NCBI GenBank assembly: GCA_963972195.1 | Contig: CAXATH010000002.1 | Location: 248,001 to 312,000 of the forward strand | Length of the DNA: 64,000 nucleotides | Reading direction: 5' to 3' | From: Litorimonas sp963972195 | GTDB lineage: Bacteria; Pseudomonadota; Alphaproteobacteria; Caulobacterales; Maricaulaceae | In this document: positions 35,149 through 44,148 of the stretch, piece by piece | Position numbering within the stretch: the stretch's first letter is position 1 | Layout: each line of letters begins with the position of its first letter | The notes under the pieces: model-generated | The model's input: only the letters and a program-made list of their open reading frames with translations | What the model was told of the DNA's origin: nothing | Database searches by the model: none | Made by a program: the position numbers and the translations under genes

Positions 35149-36972
35149 ATGCACGCTTTCCGTAGCCATACTTGCGGCGAATTACGCCAGTCCCATGTCG
35201 GCGAGACCGCCAAACTTTCCGGTTGGGTTCACCGGAAACGTGAACATGCCAATGCCTTGTTCATAGACCTGCGTGACCATTACGGACTGACGCAAGTCGT
35301 TATCTATCCGAATGTCGAATTTTACGAGGCGGCCAAGCGTTGCCCGTCCGAGTCGGTTATCACCGTCACAGGTGAAGTTCTTGCCCGTGATAAAGAGGCG
35401 GTAAACGCGGAAATCCCAACGGGCGAAGTCGAGCTTCGCGCCGAAACTTTCCATATTGAGAGCCAGGCCGAATCACTGCCTTTGCCTGTATTTGGCGAGC
35501 AGGAATATCCCGAAGATATCCGTCTGAAACACCGCTATCTGGATCTGCGCCGCGAGACATTGCATAAGAATATTATCCTGCGCGGTCAGGTGATTAATTC
35601 GCTGCGCCGCCGCATGATTGACCAAGGCTTTACCGAATTCCAGACGCCGATCCTGACGGCCAGCTCGCCCGAAGGCGCGCGCGATTTTCTCGTGCCGTCC
35701 CGTTTGAACCCCGGTAAATTTTACGCGCTGCCGCAAGCGCCGCAGCAGTTTAAACAGCTTTTGATGGTGGCGGGCTTTGACCGTTATTTCCAGATCGCGC
35801 CGTGTTTCCGAGACGAAGACGCGCGCGCGGATCGCTCTCCGGGCGAGTTCTATCAGCTTGATGTGGAAATGAGCTTTGTTACCCAAGAAGATGTGTTTAA
35901 CGCAATTGAGCCGGTCATGGCCGGCGTGTTTGAAGAATTTGCCGATGGCCGCGAAGTTCAGACGCCTTTCCCGCGTATTCCCTATAAGGAATCCATGGAG
36001 AAATACGGATCTGACAAACCCGATTTGCGCATTCCTTTCGAACTGACCGATGTTTCGGAATTCTTTACAGACGAAGCTAAAACAGGCTTTGGTATTTTTG
36101 CTAAAATCACCAAAGGCGGCGGGAAGGTTATCGCAATTCCGGCTCCGCAGGCGGCCGCGAACCAGTCCCGCAAATTTTTTGATAATCTGGATAAATGGGC
36201 GAAGAAAGAAATGCAGGCGCCGGGTCTCGGCTATGCCCGCTTGAAAGAGGCAGACGGCGGCGGCGTTGATTCCCAAGACCCAGTCCTGAAGAATTTTGAG
36301 CCTGAGCATTTGAAATCGCTACTTGAGAAAATGGGCCTCGGCGCAGGCGACGGTATTTTCTTCTCTGCCGGCAAGAAAGGCGACGCTTATAAGCTCGCCG
36401 GCGCGGCGCGGAATAAGGTCGCCGCTGACCTTGATCTGATTGATGAAAAGGCCGGATTTAAATTCTGCTGGATTGTCGATTTCCCGATGTTCGAATGGGA
36501 TGAAGATAATAAAAAGGTCGACTTCTCGCACAACCCGTTCTCTATGCCGCAAGGCGGAATGGACGTGCTGCAGGCCGCCGATACGGTTGAAAAGCAGCTC
36601 GATATTCTGGCCTATCAATATGATATCGTCTGCAACGGCGTAGAGCTGTCGTCCGGCGCGATCCGGAACCACAAACCGGAAATCATGTATAAAGCCTTTG
36701 AAATGGCTGGGTACGGCCCGGAAGTCGTCGAAGACAAATTCGCGGGCATGATCAATGCGTTTAAATATGGCGCGCCGCCGCATGGCGGGATTGCGCCGGG
36801 CGTTGACCGTATTGTTATGCTCCTTGCGGGTGTGAACACAATCCGCGACGTGATCCTTTTCCCGATGAACGGGCAGGCCCAAGACCTGATGATGAACGCA
36901 CCGGGCGAGGCCGATCCGGCTCAGTTAAAAGAGTTGAATTTGAAACTCGTCCCCGTGGTCGATCAGAAATAG
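35149..36972 (+). CDS. aspS: Aspartyl-tRNA synthetase
   Basis: A protein of 607 residues, the bacterial type. An N-terminal OB-fold anticodon-binding domain (about 1-105, GWVHRKREHANALFIDLRD) precedes the class II catalytic core with motif 2 (CFRDEDARADRSPGEFYQLD near 220), a bacterial GAD insertion domain (about 290-415) and motif 3 (GGIAPGVDRIVMLL near 545). The GAD insert and sequence fit the AspRS of Alphaproteobacteria, many of which are thought to be non-discriminating and to work with GatCAB for tRNA-Asn; that cannot be settled here. The ribosome site GAGGAG precedes the ATG by 8 bases. Confidence 0.97.
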   Translation: MHAFRSHTCGELRQSHVGETAKLSGWVHRKREHANALFIDLRDHYGLTQVVIYPNVEFYEAAKRCPSESVITVTGEVLARDKEAVNAEIPTGEVELRAETFHIESQAESLPLPVFGEQEYPEDIRLKHRYLDLRRETLHKNIILRGQVINSLRRRMIDQGFTEFQTPILTASSPEGARDFLVPSRLNPGKFYALPQAPQQFKQLLMVAGFDRYFQIAPCFRDEDARADRSPGEFYQLDVEMSFVTQEDVFNAIEPVMAGVFEEFADGREVQTPFPRIPYKESMEKYGSDKPDLRIPFELTDVSEFFTDEAKTGFGIFAKITKGGGKVIAIPAPQAAANQSRKFFDNLDKWAKKEMQAPGLGYARLKEADGGGVDSQDPVLKNFEPEHLKSLLEKMGLGAGDGIFFSAGKKGDAYKLAGAARNKVAADLDLIDEKAGFKFCWIVDFPMFEWDEDNKKVDFSHNPFSMPQGGMDVLQAADTVEKQLDILAYQYDIVCNGVELSSGAIRNHKPEIMYKAFEMAGYGPEVVEDKFAGMINAFKYGAPPHGGIAPGVDRIVMLLAGVNTIRDVILFPMNGQAQDLMMNAPGEADPAQLKELNLKLVPVVDQK

Positions 36973-36986
36973 GCTTAGTCAAGCCA

Positions 36987-37014
36987 CCGGCGCGGCTTTA
37001 AGCCGCCCGGTTTT
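36987..37014 (+). terminator. Possible terminator after aspS
   Basis: CCGG-c-GCGGCT / AGCCGC-CCGG with a TTA loop and one bulge, followed by only TTTTC. It starts 15 bases after the aspS stop and faces the convergent pentapeptide gene. Confidence 0.5.
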
Positions 37015-37043
37015 CAGGCCTCTCTGAGTCGAAATCAGAATGC

Positions 37044-37952
37044 CTATTTTTCGATTACCCGTTTGGAGCTGACCAAATCGGAATGGATGCTTTCCAGCTT
37101 TTTGCGCATGGCACGATTTTCTGCCGGTGTTGCGTCCATAATAAATTCAATGTCTTTAATGGCGCGGTCAAGGCGCACAGCGGCCTGAATAAGGCTAGGG
37201 TCCATATTGTCATGAGAATGCTCGGCAACCTTGTCGAGCGTGCCTTCACAATAGGATATGGAAAGTCCGTTAGGTAATTCCGTATTCATATTCCCGCAGG
37301 CCGGATCCAATTGCTCCTGTTTCAAACCTTGAACATTAGAGAGCTTGGCGTCTGACAAATCGGTCCCTTTAAGCGATACTTCGGACATAAGCGCGTAACC
37401 AAAGCTTGCGCCCTTCATCCTGGAATCATCAAGAATAGCTTTATCCAAATTCATGTGGTCAAGATGAGCGCCTTCAAAGTTTGACCCTTCGAAATTGACG
37501 TCCGGCGCCTTAACGCTCTCCAGATCCGCACCGCTAAAATCGTTTCGTTGAAACCGGCCTCGCGACAAATCTGCGCGGCGCAAATTGGCCTTGCGCAAAA
37601 CAGACTCAGTTACGTGGGCTTCTGTGAGGGTCGCGTCTTCGAGAACGGCCTCGTCCATCATGACTTTTTGACCTTCAATCCGGTATAAAAGCGCCTTCTT
37701 GAAATGGGCTCCGGTCAGGTTCGACCCGTCAATTTGTCCGCCCGACAAGTTGGAATTGTTAAAGATAGACCCGGTAAAGTCGGCGTTTTTGAGCTTTACA
37801 CCGTTCATGCGTTTATTTGATAGATCACATTGAGAACATGACCCCGAGGACGCATGCATCCGGGCATCGACCCGAATTTGTGCCTGCGCAGGCAACGCGG
37901 AAGACATGATAAGAAAGACCAAACCGGTCAGGATATACGTGTAATGTTTCAT
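37044..37952 (-). CDS. Exported pentapeptide-repeat protein
   Basis: About 302 residues from the ATG at 37952 (a GTG precedes it directly). A signal peptide ends near AQA-QI. Residues about 40-215 are pentapeptide repeats of the A(D/N)LxG type (LKNADFTGSIFNNSNLSGG, LRKANLRRADLSRGRFQRND, LDHMNLDKAILDDSRMKGA), forming a right-handed quadrilateral beta-helix. Conserved cysteines lie at the cap (SGSCSQCDLSN) and near the C-terminus, where a charged helical tail follows. The export signal argues against a cytosolic gyrase-protecting role of the Qnr/MfpA kind. A periplasmic structural or binding role is more likely. Confidence 0.85.
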   Translation of the reverse strand: MKHYTYILTGLVFLIMSSALPAQAQIRVDARMHASSGSCSQCDLSNKRMNGVKLKNADFTGSIFNNSNLSGGQIDGSNLTGAHFKKALLYRIEGQKVMMDEAVLEDATLTEAHVTESVLRKANLRRADLSRGRFQRNDFSGADLESVKAPDVNFEGSNFEGAHLDHMNLDKAILDDSRMKGASFGYALMSEVSLKGTDLSDAKLSNVQGLKQEQLDPACGNMNTELPNGLSISYCEGTLDKVAEHSHDNMDPSLIQAAVRLDRAIKDIEFIMDATPAENRAMRKKLESIHSDLVSSKRVIEK

Positions 37953-38157
37953 CACCCGCCCGTATAAAGCCCCGAAAGGCTTGGGTAGACTAAATAAGTC
38001 GTAAGGTGCTGTAGATTCTCCCTGCCTGTGATATTCACATCACAGTTTGCCGTTTTGCGGCCCTAATTCAGTCACATCTCGGCTTTACCTTGACGCTCAG
38101 CGGGGGCATAACGCCCCGTAAGCGTCTTGAACGCAAGCTATAAAGTGAGCACAGCAA

Positions 38158-38556
38158 ATGTCTTTTCTGAAACGCCTTTTTACATGGTGGAACGGCTCGA
38201 CCTTCGGGACAAACCTCATGATTGGTCGCCGAGGCGCGAAAATTGGCGAAGATGATTTCGGTAACATCTATTATGAAGAGAAAAAAGAGACCTATGACGG
38301 CCGCAAACGCCGCTGGGTCACTTATACGGGTTACGCTGACGCTTCGCGCATTCCCGCCGCGTGGCAGGGCTGGCTCACCCATACGAGCGAACTACCTCCG
38401 ACCGAGGATGGATACAAAGTCCATAATTGGGAAAAAGAGCATATCCCGAATATGACCGGAACGCTCCACGCCTATAAGCCGAAAGGCAGCCTTGACCGCG
38501 GCGGCGCCCGACAAAAGGTGGCGGCAGATTATGAGGCTTGGTCGCCGGATGCCTAA
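38158..38556 (+). CDS. NDUFA12-family complex I subunit
   Basis: A protein of 132 residues matching the NDUFA12 (17.2-kDa) accessory subunit of NADH:ubiquinone oxidoreductase: TWWNGSTFGTNLM, GEDDFGNIYYEEK, RRWVTYTGYADASRIPAAWQGWL and the HxxN..P(N)xTGT pattern near the C-terminus. This subunit, shared by mitochondria and Alphaproteobacteria, sits at the junction of the peripheral and membrane arms. It is encoded away from the nuo operon, as is usual. The following DUF2155 gene overlaps its end by 8 bases, a common alphaproteobacterial pair. Confidence 0.9.
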   Translation: MSFLKRLFTWWNGSTFGTNLMIGRRGAKIGEDDFGNIYYEEKKETYDGRKRRWVTYTGYADASRIPAAWQGWLTHTSELPPTEDGYKVHNWEKEHIPNMTGTLHAYKPKGSLDRGGARQKVAADYEAWSPDA

Positions 38557-39052
38557 TTCTATTCGGTTTTCGGAGAGCTTGTTAAAAAAGGCTGCCTTGT
38601 CTTTAACGCTCTGCCTCTCGCTTATGATGGCGGGACCCGCCTTTTCGCAAGATACAGACGAAGAAGACGACGTTGAGAACCTGGTCGGCACCGCCGTAGT
38701 TCTGCGGACTTTAGATAAGGTAACCGCAACAACCAAGGATTATACCGTACAAATCGGCGAAACGCTGGAATATGGCAATCTCTCTATCACCGCCCGACAT
38801 TGCGAAAAAAAGCCGCCAACAGAAATTCCTGAAACCTATGCCTTTCTCCAAATCAAAGAAACGCAGCTAAACGGGCAGGGCAAAATTGCCGAAGCTTCGG
38901 ACCAAAAGGATGAAGCGCAGGAGACCATTTTCTCCGGCTGGATGTTTGGCTCCGACCCTGCCATCAGCGCGCTGGATCACCGCGTCTATGATGTGTGGGT
39001 AATTGAGTGCAATGTGCCGGAAAGCGCGATGGAAGATGCTTTGAGGCGTTAG
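38549..39052 (+). CDS. DUF2155 family exported protein
   Basis: About 167 residues from the ATG at 38549, inside the end of the preceding gene. A signal peptide ends near AFS-QD, followed by an acidic spacer and the DUF2155 core: AVVLRTLDKVTATT, YGNLSITARHCEKKPPTE, AFLQIKE, IFSGWMFGSDPAISALDHRVYDVWVIEC. The two cysteines probably form a disulfide. The family is conserved in Alphaproteobacteria, is predicted periplasmic and has no known function. The gene end overlaps the convergent membrane-protein gene by 4 bases. Confidence 0.9.
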   Translation: MPNSIRFSESLLKKAALSLTLCLSLMMAGPAFSQDTDEEDDVENLVGTAVVLRTLDKVTATTKDYTVQIGETLEYGNLSITARHCEKKPPTEIPETYAFLQIKETQLNGQGKIAEASDQKDEAQETIFSGWMFGSDPAISALDHRVYDVWVIECNVPESAMEDALRR

Positions 39053-39375
39053 AACTCTATCAATAAGCTCTTTAAATCGTTTGTCTTAAAGCTGAGAAAA
39101 AGTAGATAGGCTGACAGAAATAGCATTCCGCCAAAGACGGCCAATACTCCAAGTGCGAGCCCTAAGCCAGAGAAGTGATTGCGCCAACTGACCCAAAGAC
39201 CGGATAAAAGCAAAAAGCCGAAAAAATCGAAATTAAACTGACCTGGCCAAGTCATCGCTTTCATGTCGCCGAAAAATATAGGGAGAAGGTTCCATCCGTG
39301 CTGACTTATGGTGACCACCGTATAAGCAAATAAGCTTATGAATATGACGGCGAGAAAAATTCTGAAAAATGTCAT
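39049..39375 (-). CDS. Small membrane protein, unknown
   Basis: 108 residues with three to four hydrophobic segments (about 4-22, 47-63, 70-95), aromatic-rich (FFGDMKAMTWPGQFNFDFFG between helices 1 and 2) and few charged residues. I do not recognise a family. The gene is convergent with DUF2155 and lies downstream of parE on the same strand (gap 83 bases to the parE stop). The hydrophobic pattern and the absence of any rival frame make it a credible small inner-membrane protein. Confidence 0.55.
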   Translation of the reverse strand: MTFFRIFLAVIFISLFAYTVVTISQHGWNLLPIFFGDMKAMTWPGQFNFDFFGFLLLSGLWVSWRNHFSGLGLALGVLAVFGGMLFLSAYLLFLSFKTNDLKSLLIEF

Positions 39376-39458
39376 CGGCGGACCTTGAGTCTAGTTTATC
39401 CACGATAATTTTAAGGGCAGTACTATTCTTAGCAAGTCCAATCTTCGAGGAGGAAGGT

Positions 39459-41459
39459 TTAGACATCCACCTCTTCAATAAACTGCGCGTGGTCCTGAAT
39501 GTATTGGAATCGCAAATCGGCGCGTTTGCCCATCAGGGTTTCGACGAGGGCTTCTGTTGTGGGCAGGGCGCTGGGGTCGATCGTGATGCGGGCGAGTGTT
39601 CGGGTTTTCGGATCCATTGTCGTGGATTTTAGCTGGTTCGGGTTCATTTCGCCGAGGCCTTTAAAGCGTCCGATATCGACCTTGCTTTTACCTTTGAAAA
39701 CCGTGTTCATCAGCTCTTCGCGGTGGGCGTCGTCAATGGCATAGACGGTGGTCCCTCCGGCGCTCATTTTATAAAGCGGCGGCATCGCCATAAAAAGCCG
39801 GCCTTCTTCAATCAGGCCCGGTGTGTAGCGATAGAAAAAGGTGATGAGTAGCGCCGCAATATGCGCGCCGTCCACATCGGCGTCGGTCATAATAACGATG
39901 CGTTCATAACGAAGATCATCCATTTCGAATTTTTTGCCGAGTCCGACCCCCAGAGCGACACAGAGGTCTGAGATTTCCGCATTGCGCTGGATTTTATCCA
40001 TGGTCGCCGATTCGACGTTCAGGATTTTGCCTTTGAGAGGCAGGATAGCCTGCGTGTCGCGCGACCGCGCCTGCTTGGCTGAACCGCCGGCGGAATCCCC
40101 CTCGACGATAAAGATTTCAGTGTCGTCAGAGCCTTTGCGGGAGCAGTCCGCGAGTTTGCCGGGCAGGCGAAGCTTCTTCGTCGCAGATTTGCGTTTGACG
40201 TCACGCGCCTTGCGACGTTTGACGCGTTCATCGGCGCGCTCAATGGCCCATTCCATAAGGAGATTAGCGTCCTTAGGAGAGCTTGCAAGGTAATGATCAA
40301 ACGGGTCCCGAACCGCGGTCTCTACAAGTTTTGTCGCTTCTGAACTGGAGAGCCTGTCTTTGGTTTGTCCCACGAAATCCGGGTCTGAAATAAACACTGA
40401 GACAAGCGCCCCTGCACCGAACATCACATCGTCGGGCTGAACATGGCTGAATTTCTTGCCCATTCCCGCGATATCGGCGTAGGCGCGCAGGCCCTTGGTA
40501 ATCGCGGCGCGCAGGCCTGCCACATGGGTGCCGCCCTCGGGAGTCGGCACTGTGTTACAATAAGAGCGGATAAAGCTGTCCGCTTCGCCAAACCCTTCGG
40601 GACTCCATGTAATGGCCCATTCAACGCGGCCATGGCCTCCGGATTTTTTTGACCGGCCCGCGAAAAGCTCTGACGTGATGGTCGCTTTTTTACCAATGGT
40701 CTCAGACAAAAAATCAGCCAAACCCCCGGGGAAGTGAAAGACCGCTTCAGCCTCAACTTCATCGGTTTGCTTGACCAGTTCTTCGGCGCATTTCCAGCGA
40801 ATTTCGACGCCGGGTTCGAGGTAGGCTTTTGCGCGTGCCATGCGGAAGAGGCGAGGAGCTTTGAACTGCGCTTTCGGGCCAAATATTTCCGGATCAGGGT
40901 GGAAGCGAACTTTCGTGCCGCGACGGTTATTGATGGCGCCCAGTTTCTCTATCTTTCCGTCGGGTTTTCCGCGCCGGAATGTCATACGGTAAAGCTGTTT
41001 GTCTCTGGCCACTTCCACTTCCAGATGGTCGGACAAGGCGTTGACGACAGAGACGCCCACCCCGTGAAGTCCGCCCGAGGTTTCATAAGCTTTGGAAGAG
41101 AATTTACCGCCCGAATGAAGTTCGGTCATGATGACCTCGAGAGCAGATTTTTTTGGGTATTTCGGATGGGGGTCGACGGGAATGCCGCGGCCATTGTCAG
41201 AAATAGACAGATAGCCATCTGCCTCTAATTCGACCTCTATCCGGGTGGCATGTCCGGCAACAGCTTCGTCCATGGAGTTATCAATGACTTCGGCAAAAAG
41301 ATGGTGCAGCGCCCGATCATCTGTCCCGCCAATATACATACCCGGTCGCAGGCGCACAGGCTCCAGCCCCTCAAGGACCTGGATGTCCTTGGCGGAATAA
41401 TTTTTACTGGCGGCGTCTTGCTTGCCGTCGAATAGGGAATCGTCTTTGGATTTGCTCAT
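39459..41459 (-). CDS. parE: DNA topoisomerase IV subunit B
   Basis: A protein of 666 residues. GHKL ATPase domain (about 30-225: EVIDNSMDEAVAGH, DNGRGIPVDPHP, GGLHGVGVSVVNALS), transducer domain, then TOPRIM (about 440-560: EGDSAGGSAKQARSRDTQAI and MTDADVDGAHIAALL) and the C-terminal GLGEMNPNQL segment. It is ParE rather than GyrB because it lacks the extra TOPRIM insertion and has the ParE-type GYIEXXXX-free length of about 660. With ParC it decatenates daughter chromosomes. parC is not in this window. Confidence 0.95.
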   Translation of the reverse strand: MSKSKDDSLFDGKQDAASKNYSAKDIQVLEGLEPVRLRPGMYIGGTDDRALHHLFAEVIDNSMDEAVAGHATRIEVELEADGYLSISDNGRGIPVDPHPKYPKKSALEVIMTELHSGGKFSSKAYETSGGLHGVGVSVVNALSDHLEVEVARDKQLYRMTFRRGKPDGKIEKLGAINNRRGTKVRFHPDPEIFGPKAQFKAPRLFRMARAKAYLEPGVEIRWKCAEELVKQTDEVEAEAVFHFPGGLADFLSETIGKKATITSELFAGRSKKSGGHGRVEWAITWSPEGFGEADSFIRSYCNTVPTPEGGTHVAGLRAAITKGLRAYADIAGMGKKFSHVQPDDVMFGAGALVSVFISDPDFVGQTKDRLSSSEATKLVETAVRDPFDHYLASSPKDANLLMEWAIERADERVKRRKARDVKRKSATKKLRLPGKLADCSRKGSDDTEIFIVEGDSAGGSAKQARSRDTQAILPLKGKILNVESATMDKIQRNAEISDLCVALGVGLGKKFEMDDLRYERIVIMTDADVDGAHIAALLITFFYRYTPGLIEEGRLFMAMPPLYKMSAGGTTVYAIDDAHREELMNTVFKGKSKVDIGRFKGLGEMNPNQLKSTTMDPKTRTLARITIDPSALPTTEALVETLMGKRADLRFQYIQDHAQFIEEVDV

Positions 41460-41551
41460 AATTTTCAGTCAGAACATTCGGTGAATCGGATTTAATATGA
41501 AGGCTCTGCGCCGTCTGGCAAGCGCTTTCACAGATGGTTTGTGTATTAAGT

Positions 41552-44137
41552 TCAAGACCAGAGGACGGGCCGGCCGTCTTTGGTCTCCGGAGCAGGAATT
41601 TTATCAAACATATCCCTCATATTTGCTTCGACAAATTTGGCGTGCACGGCGCTACGCTTCACATAATCGGAAACGCTGAGGCTCTCGCCATTTTCTTTGA
41701 AGACGCCGCCCTTAAAGCGTTCAGCCACCTTATCAAAAGACTGCAGTTTAAGGCCAAGAAGGCGTTCCCATACCTGCTGATACTGCCAAAATTTAATCGC
41801 ATTCTCTAATTCAAAATTGCTCGATAAGCCAAGAACTTTCCGGCAGGCCTGAATGTATTGCGCTTGCATGAGTCCACCGGGACGGAGCTTGGAGTTAAAT
41901 TGATCGTGAGGAGTTTCGATAATGCGCTGTTCCTCAATGCGCCGCCACATGATTTGGGCATCCTGTAGAAATTGCGTTTCATCGCGGGGTTTTGTGAGAA
42001 TATCTCTACACAGGGCAGATACCTCCTCTCCCAAAACCTTACTTCCGGCGACAGGGCGGGCATGGGCCAAGGCAATATGTTCCCAGCTATGCGCCCGATC
42101 TAAGTGATGGGATTTAAAACTGGAGAATTTTACGCCGGGCGGGCCGCTTCGCCCAGACGGACGCAGACGCATATCCAGCTCATAAGCGATACCTTCTTTC
42201 AACGGGGTTGTCAGTGTTGTCCGGAGGCGGCGGACGACTTGCGAGGCAAGCTCGCTGTCTGTTTCGTCACTGAAAATAAAAACCAGATCCAGATCGGATT
42301 TCGGCGCCATGGAAGAGGTGCCCATCTTGCCAAGTCCCAGAACCATCATATCCAGTTCGCCGAGATCCAATTCGTCTTTTACAATTTGGATAGACTTTTC
42401 CAAGGTAATCTGGGCCAAAGATGTCAGGTTTTGTTGTAACGTTTCCAGGCTGTCAGACTTTTCCATAAAGCCGTGATAATAGGAAAAAATATGCTCGTTA
42501 ACAAAACGCCGCAAACGATCCAAGCGCAGGCCGTAATCCGGTTCTGCCAATATGGTCTGGGCATTTTCTTCGAGCGACTGAAGCGGCGTTAAGAAGATAT
42601 CTATGATGTGAGGTGACTGATCCAAAATAGATGTCATATGCGGTGAGTGAAGGAGCGGCGTTATGAGCGTGTCGAGCAAACCTTCATGTCGTTCCAACAG
42701 ATCAAAATATTGCGCCGAGCGAGATATGGAACGTAAAAACTCATCGACACGACTCAGGGCCAGGTTCGTGTCAGCGATACTTAGAATAATTCGGTTGAGG
42801 AGCCGTTTGCCCAGACCTCGATATCGACCTTTAAGCGATTGCGGCAGGCCGTGATCGTCAAATCCGTCCAGCCAACTTTCAGCAATTTCTTTCGCGACGG
42901 GACTTAATTCAATTTTGTAGTCCGCAAGGGGCGTCCGCGCGGTGCTCGACTCGGCCTGAAATAAACTTTTGAACCGTTCATTCACATAGGTTCGAATGGC
43001 CAGAATCTCCCCGTCGAGGTCGGACTTATCCGAATATTCCAACAGCGCGAGAACAGCCTCCAAATCCTCTTCTGCTTCTGGAATTTTGTGAGCTTGTTCG
43101 TTTCGAATAATTTGAACTGTGTTTTCGATTTGTCGCAATGTGGCGTAATGCGCCCGCAGCGTACTGGCTTCCTCCTGGCTAAGATGGTTCAGCTCGGCCA
43201 GCTCTTGCAGAGCGGCGCGCGTATTCGTGGTTTGTAGCTCGGCTTGTTTCCCGCCCCAGACAAGTTGCCTCGCATTTGCGAGGAATTCTATTTCGCGAAT
43301 ACCGCCCGCGCCAAGCTTTAAGTTAAACCCTCTTGCGTCATCAGTGATGGGGGCGGGCGCGCGGCGTTCTTGCGCCAATCCCGGATGCTCGGTGTTAATA
43401 CGGGATTTTAGCTCGGCGAGGTCGTCCAGAGCGCGGAAATCCAGGTTCTGTCTCCAGATAAAAGGAGCAAGGCTTTCCAAAAAAGTTTCCCCGATTCCTA
43501 TGTCCCCGGCAATGACACGCGCTTTCATGAGGGCTAATCGGTGCCAAGGCAGAGCGCGAAAGAAATAGAATTTCTCTGCCTTGGACGTCGATAAAGCGAG
43601 GCCTGAGCCGGAACTTTCCGGGCGCAAACGCCAGTCGACCCGCCAGATATGGTGCGGTGCGTTGCGCGGGAAGAGAATTTGGGTCAGGCCTTTGAGGCAG
43701 TGATTAATCACAAAATTCTGGCCCATGCTTTCGGGAACGGGGAGGACGGCTGAATCATAAAAAGCTATCAGGTCAATATCTGACGAGAAATTGAGATCGT
43801 CTCCGCCTAGTTTGCCGAGACCGAGGAGGAATAAGCCTTTGAGTTCCGGAGACTTTAATTTGAATCTTTTGACGGTTTCGGCCCAGGCCAGACGAAGGGC
43901 CGCATCAACTGTGGCGTCTGCGAACCGGCTTTGATATTTTCCCAAAGCATCAAAATCAATTTCGTCCTCGAAACTGCTCAGCGCCCATCGCAGAGCGAAT
44001 TTATCTTTGAGTGTTTGTAACGCCTCGGCCGAGGCAGCATGGCTTGCTTGCCGGGTGAGTGTTTCCAGAGAGTCGGTTGGCGCGCCCAGGCGTTCCCATA
44101 GTCCCGAAAGATAGGGACTATGGCGTAGGCGTTCCAT
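41552..44137 (-). CDS. glnE: Bifunctional glutamine synthetase adenylyltransferase/deadenylase
   Basis: A protein of 861 residues, somewhat shorter than typical GlnE (about 950) because the N-terminus is compact. Two nucleotidyltransferase modules are visible: GLGKLGGDDLNFSSDIDL (about 106-123, deadenylating half) and GLGKMGTSSMAPKSDLDL (near 600, adenylylating half), each followed by helical GlnE-type domains (KLGAGGIREIEF and KLRPGGLMQAQYIQ). It tunes glutamine synthetase activity to nitrogen status. The start lies 11 bases after the autotransporter stop with no strong ribosome site, so translation may be coupled. Confidence 0.95.
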   Translation of the reverse strand: MERLRHSPYLSGLWERLGAPTDSLETLTRQASHAASAEALQTLKDKFALRWALSSFEDEIDFDALGKYQSRFADATVDAALRLAWAETVKRFKLKSPELKGLFLLGLGKLGGDDLNFSSDIDLIAFYDSAVLPVPESMGQNFVINHCLKGLTQILFPRNAPHHIWRVDWRLRPESSGSGLALSTSKAEKFYFFRALPWHRLALMKARVIAGDIGIGETFLESLAPFIWRQNLDFRALDDLAELKSRINTEHPGLAQERRAPAPITDDARGFNLKLGAGGIREIEFLANARQLVWGGKQAELQTTNTRAALQELAELNHLSQEEASTLRAHYATLRQIENTVQIIRNEQAHKIPEAEEDLEAVLALLEYSDKSDLDGEILAIRTYVNERFKSLFQAESSTARTPLADYKIELSPVAKEIAESWLDGFDDHGLPQSLKGRYRGLGKRLLNRIILSIADTNLALSRVDEFLRSISRSAQYFDLLERHEGLLDTLITPLLHSPHMTSILDQSPHIIDIFLTPLQSLEENAQTILAEPDYGLRLDRLRRFVNEHIFSYYHGFMEKSDSLETLQQNLTSLAQITLEKSIQIVKDELDLGELDMMVLGLGKMGTSSMAPKSDLDLVFIFSDETDSELASQVVRRLRTTLTTPLKEGIAYELDMRLRPSGRSGPPGVKFSSFKSHHLDRAHSWEHIALAHARPVAGSKVLGEEVSALCRDILTKPRDETQFLQDAQIMWRRIEEQRIIETPHDQFNSKLRPGGLMQAQYIQACRKVLGLSSNFELENAIKFWQYQQVWERLLGLKLQSFDKVAERFKGGVFKENGESLSVSDYVKRSAVHAKFVEANMRDMFDKIPAPETKDGRPVLWS

Positions 44138-44148
44138 GATAGATGCGT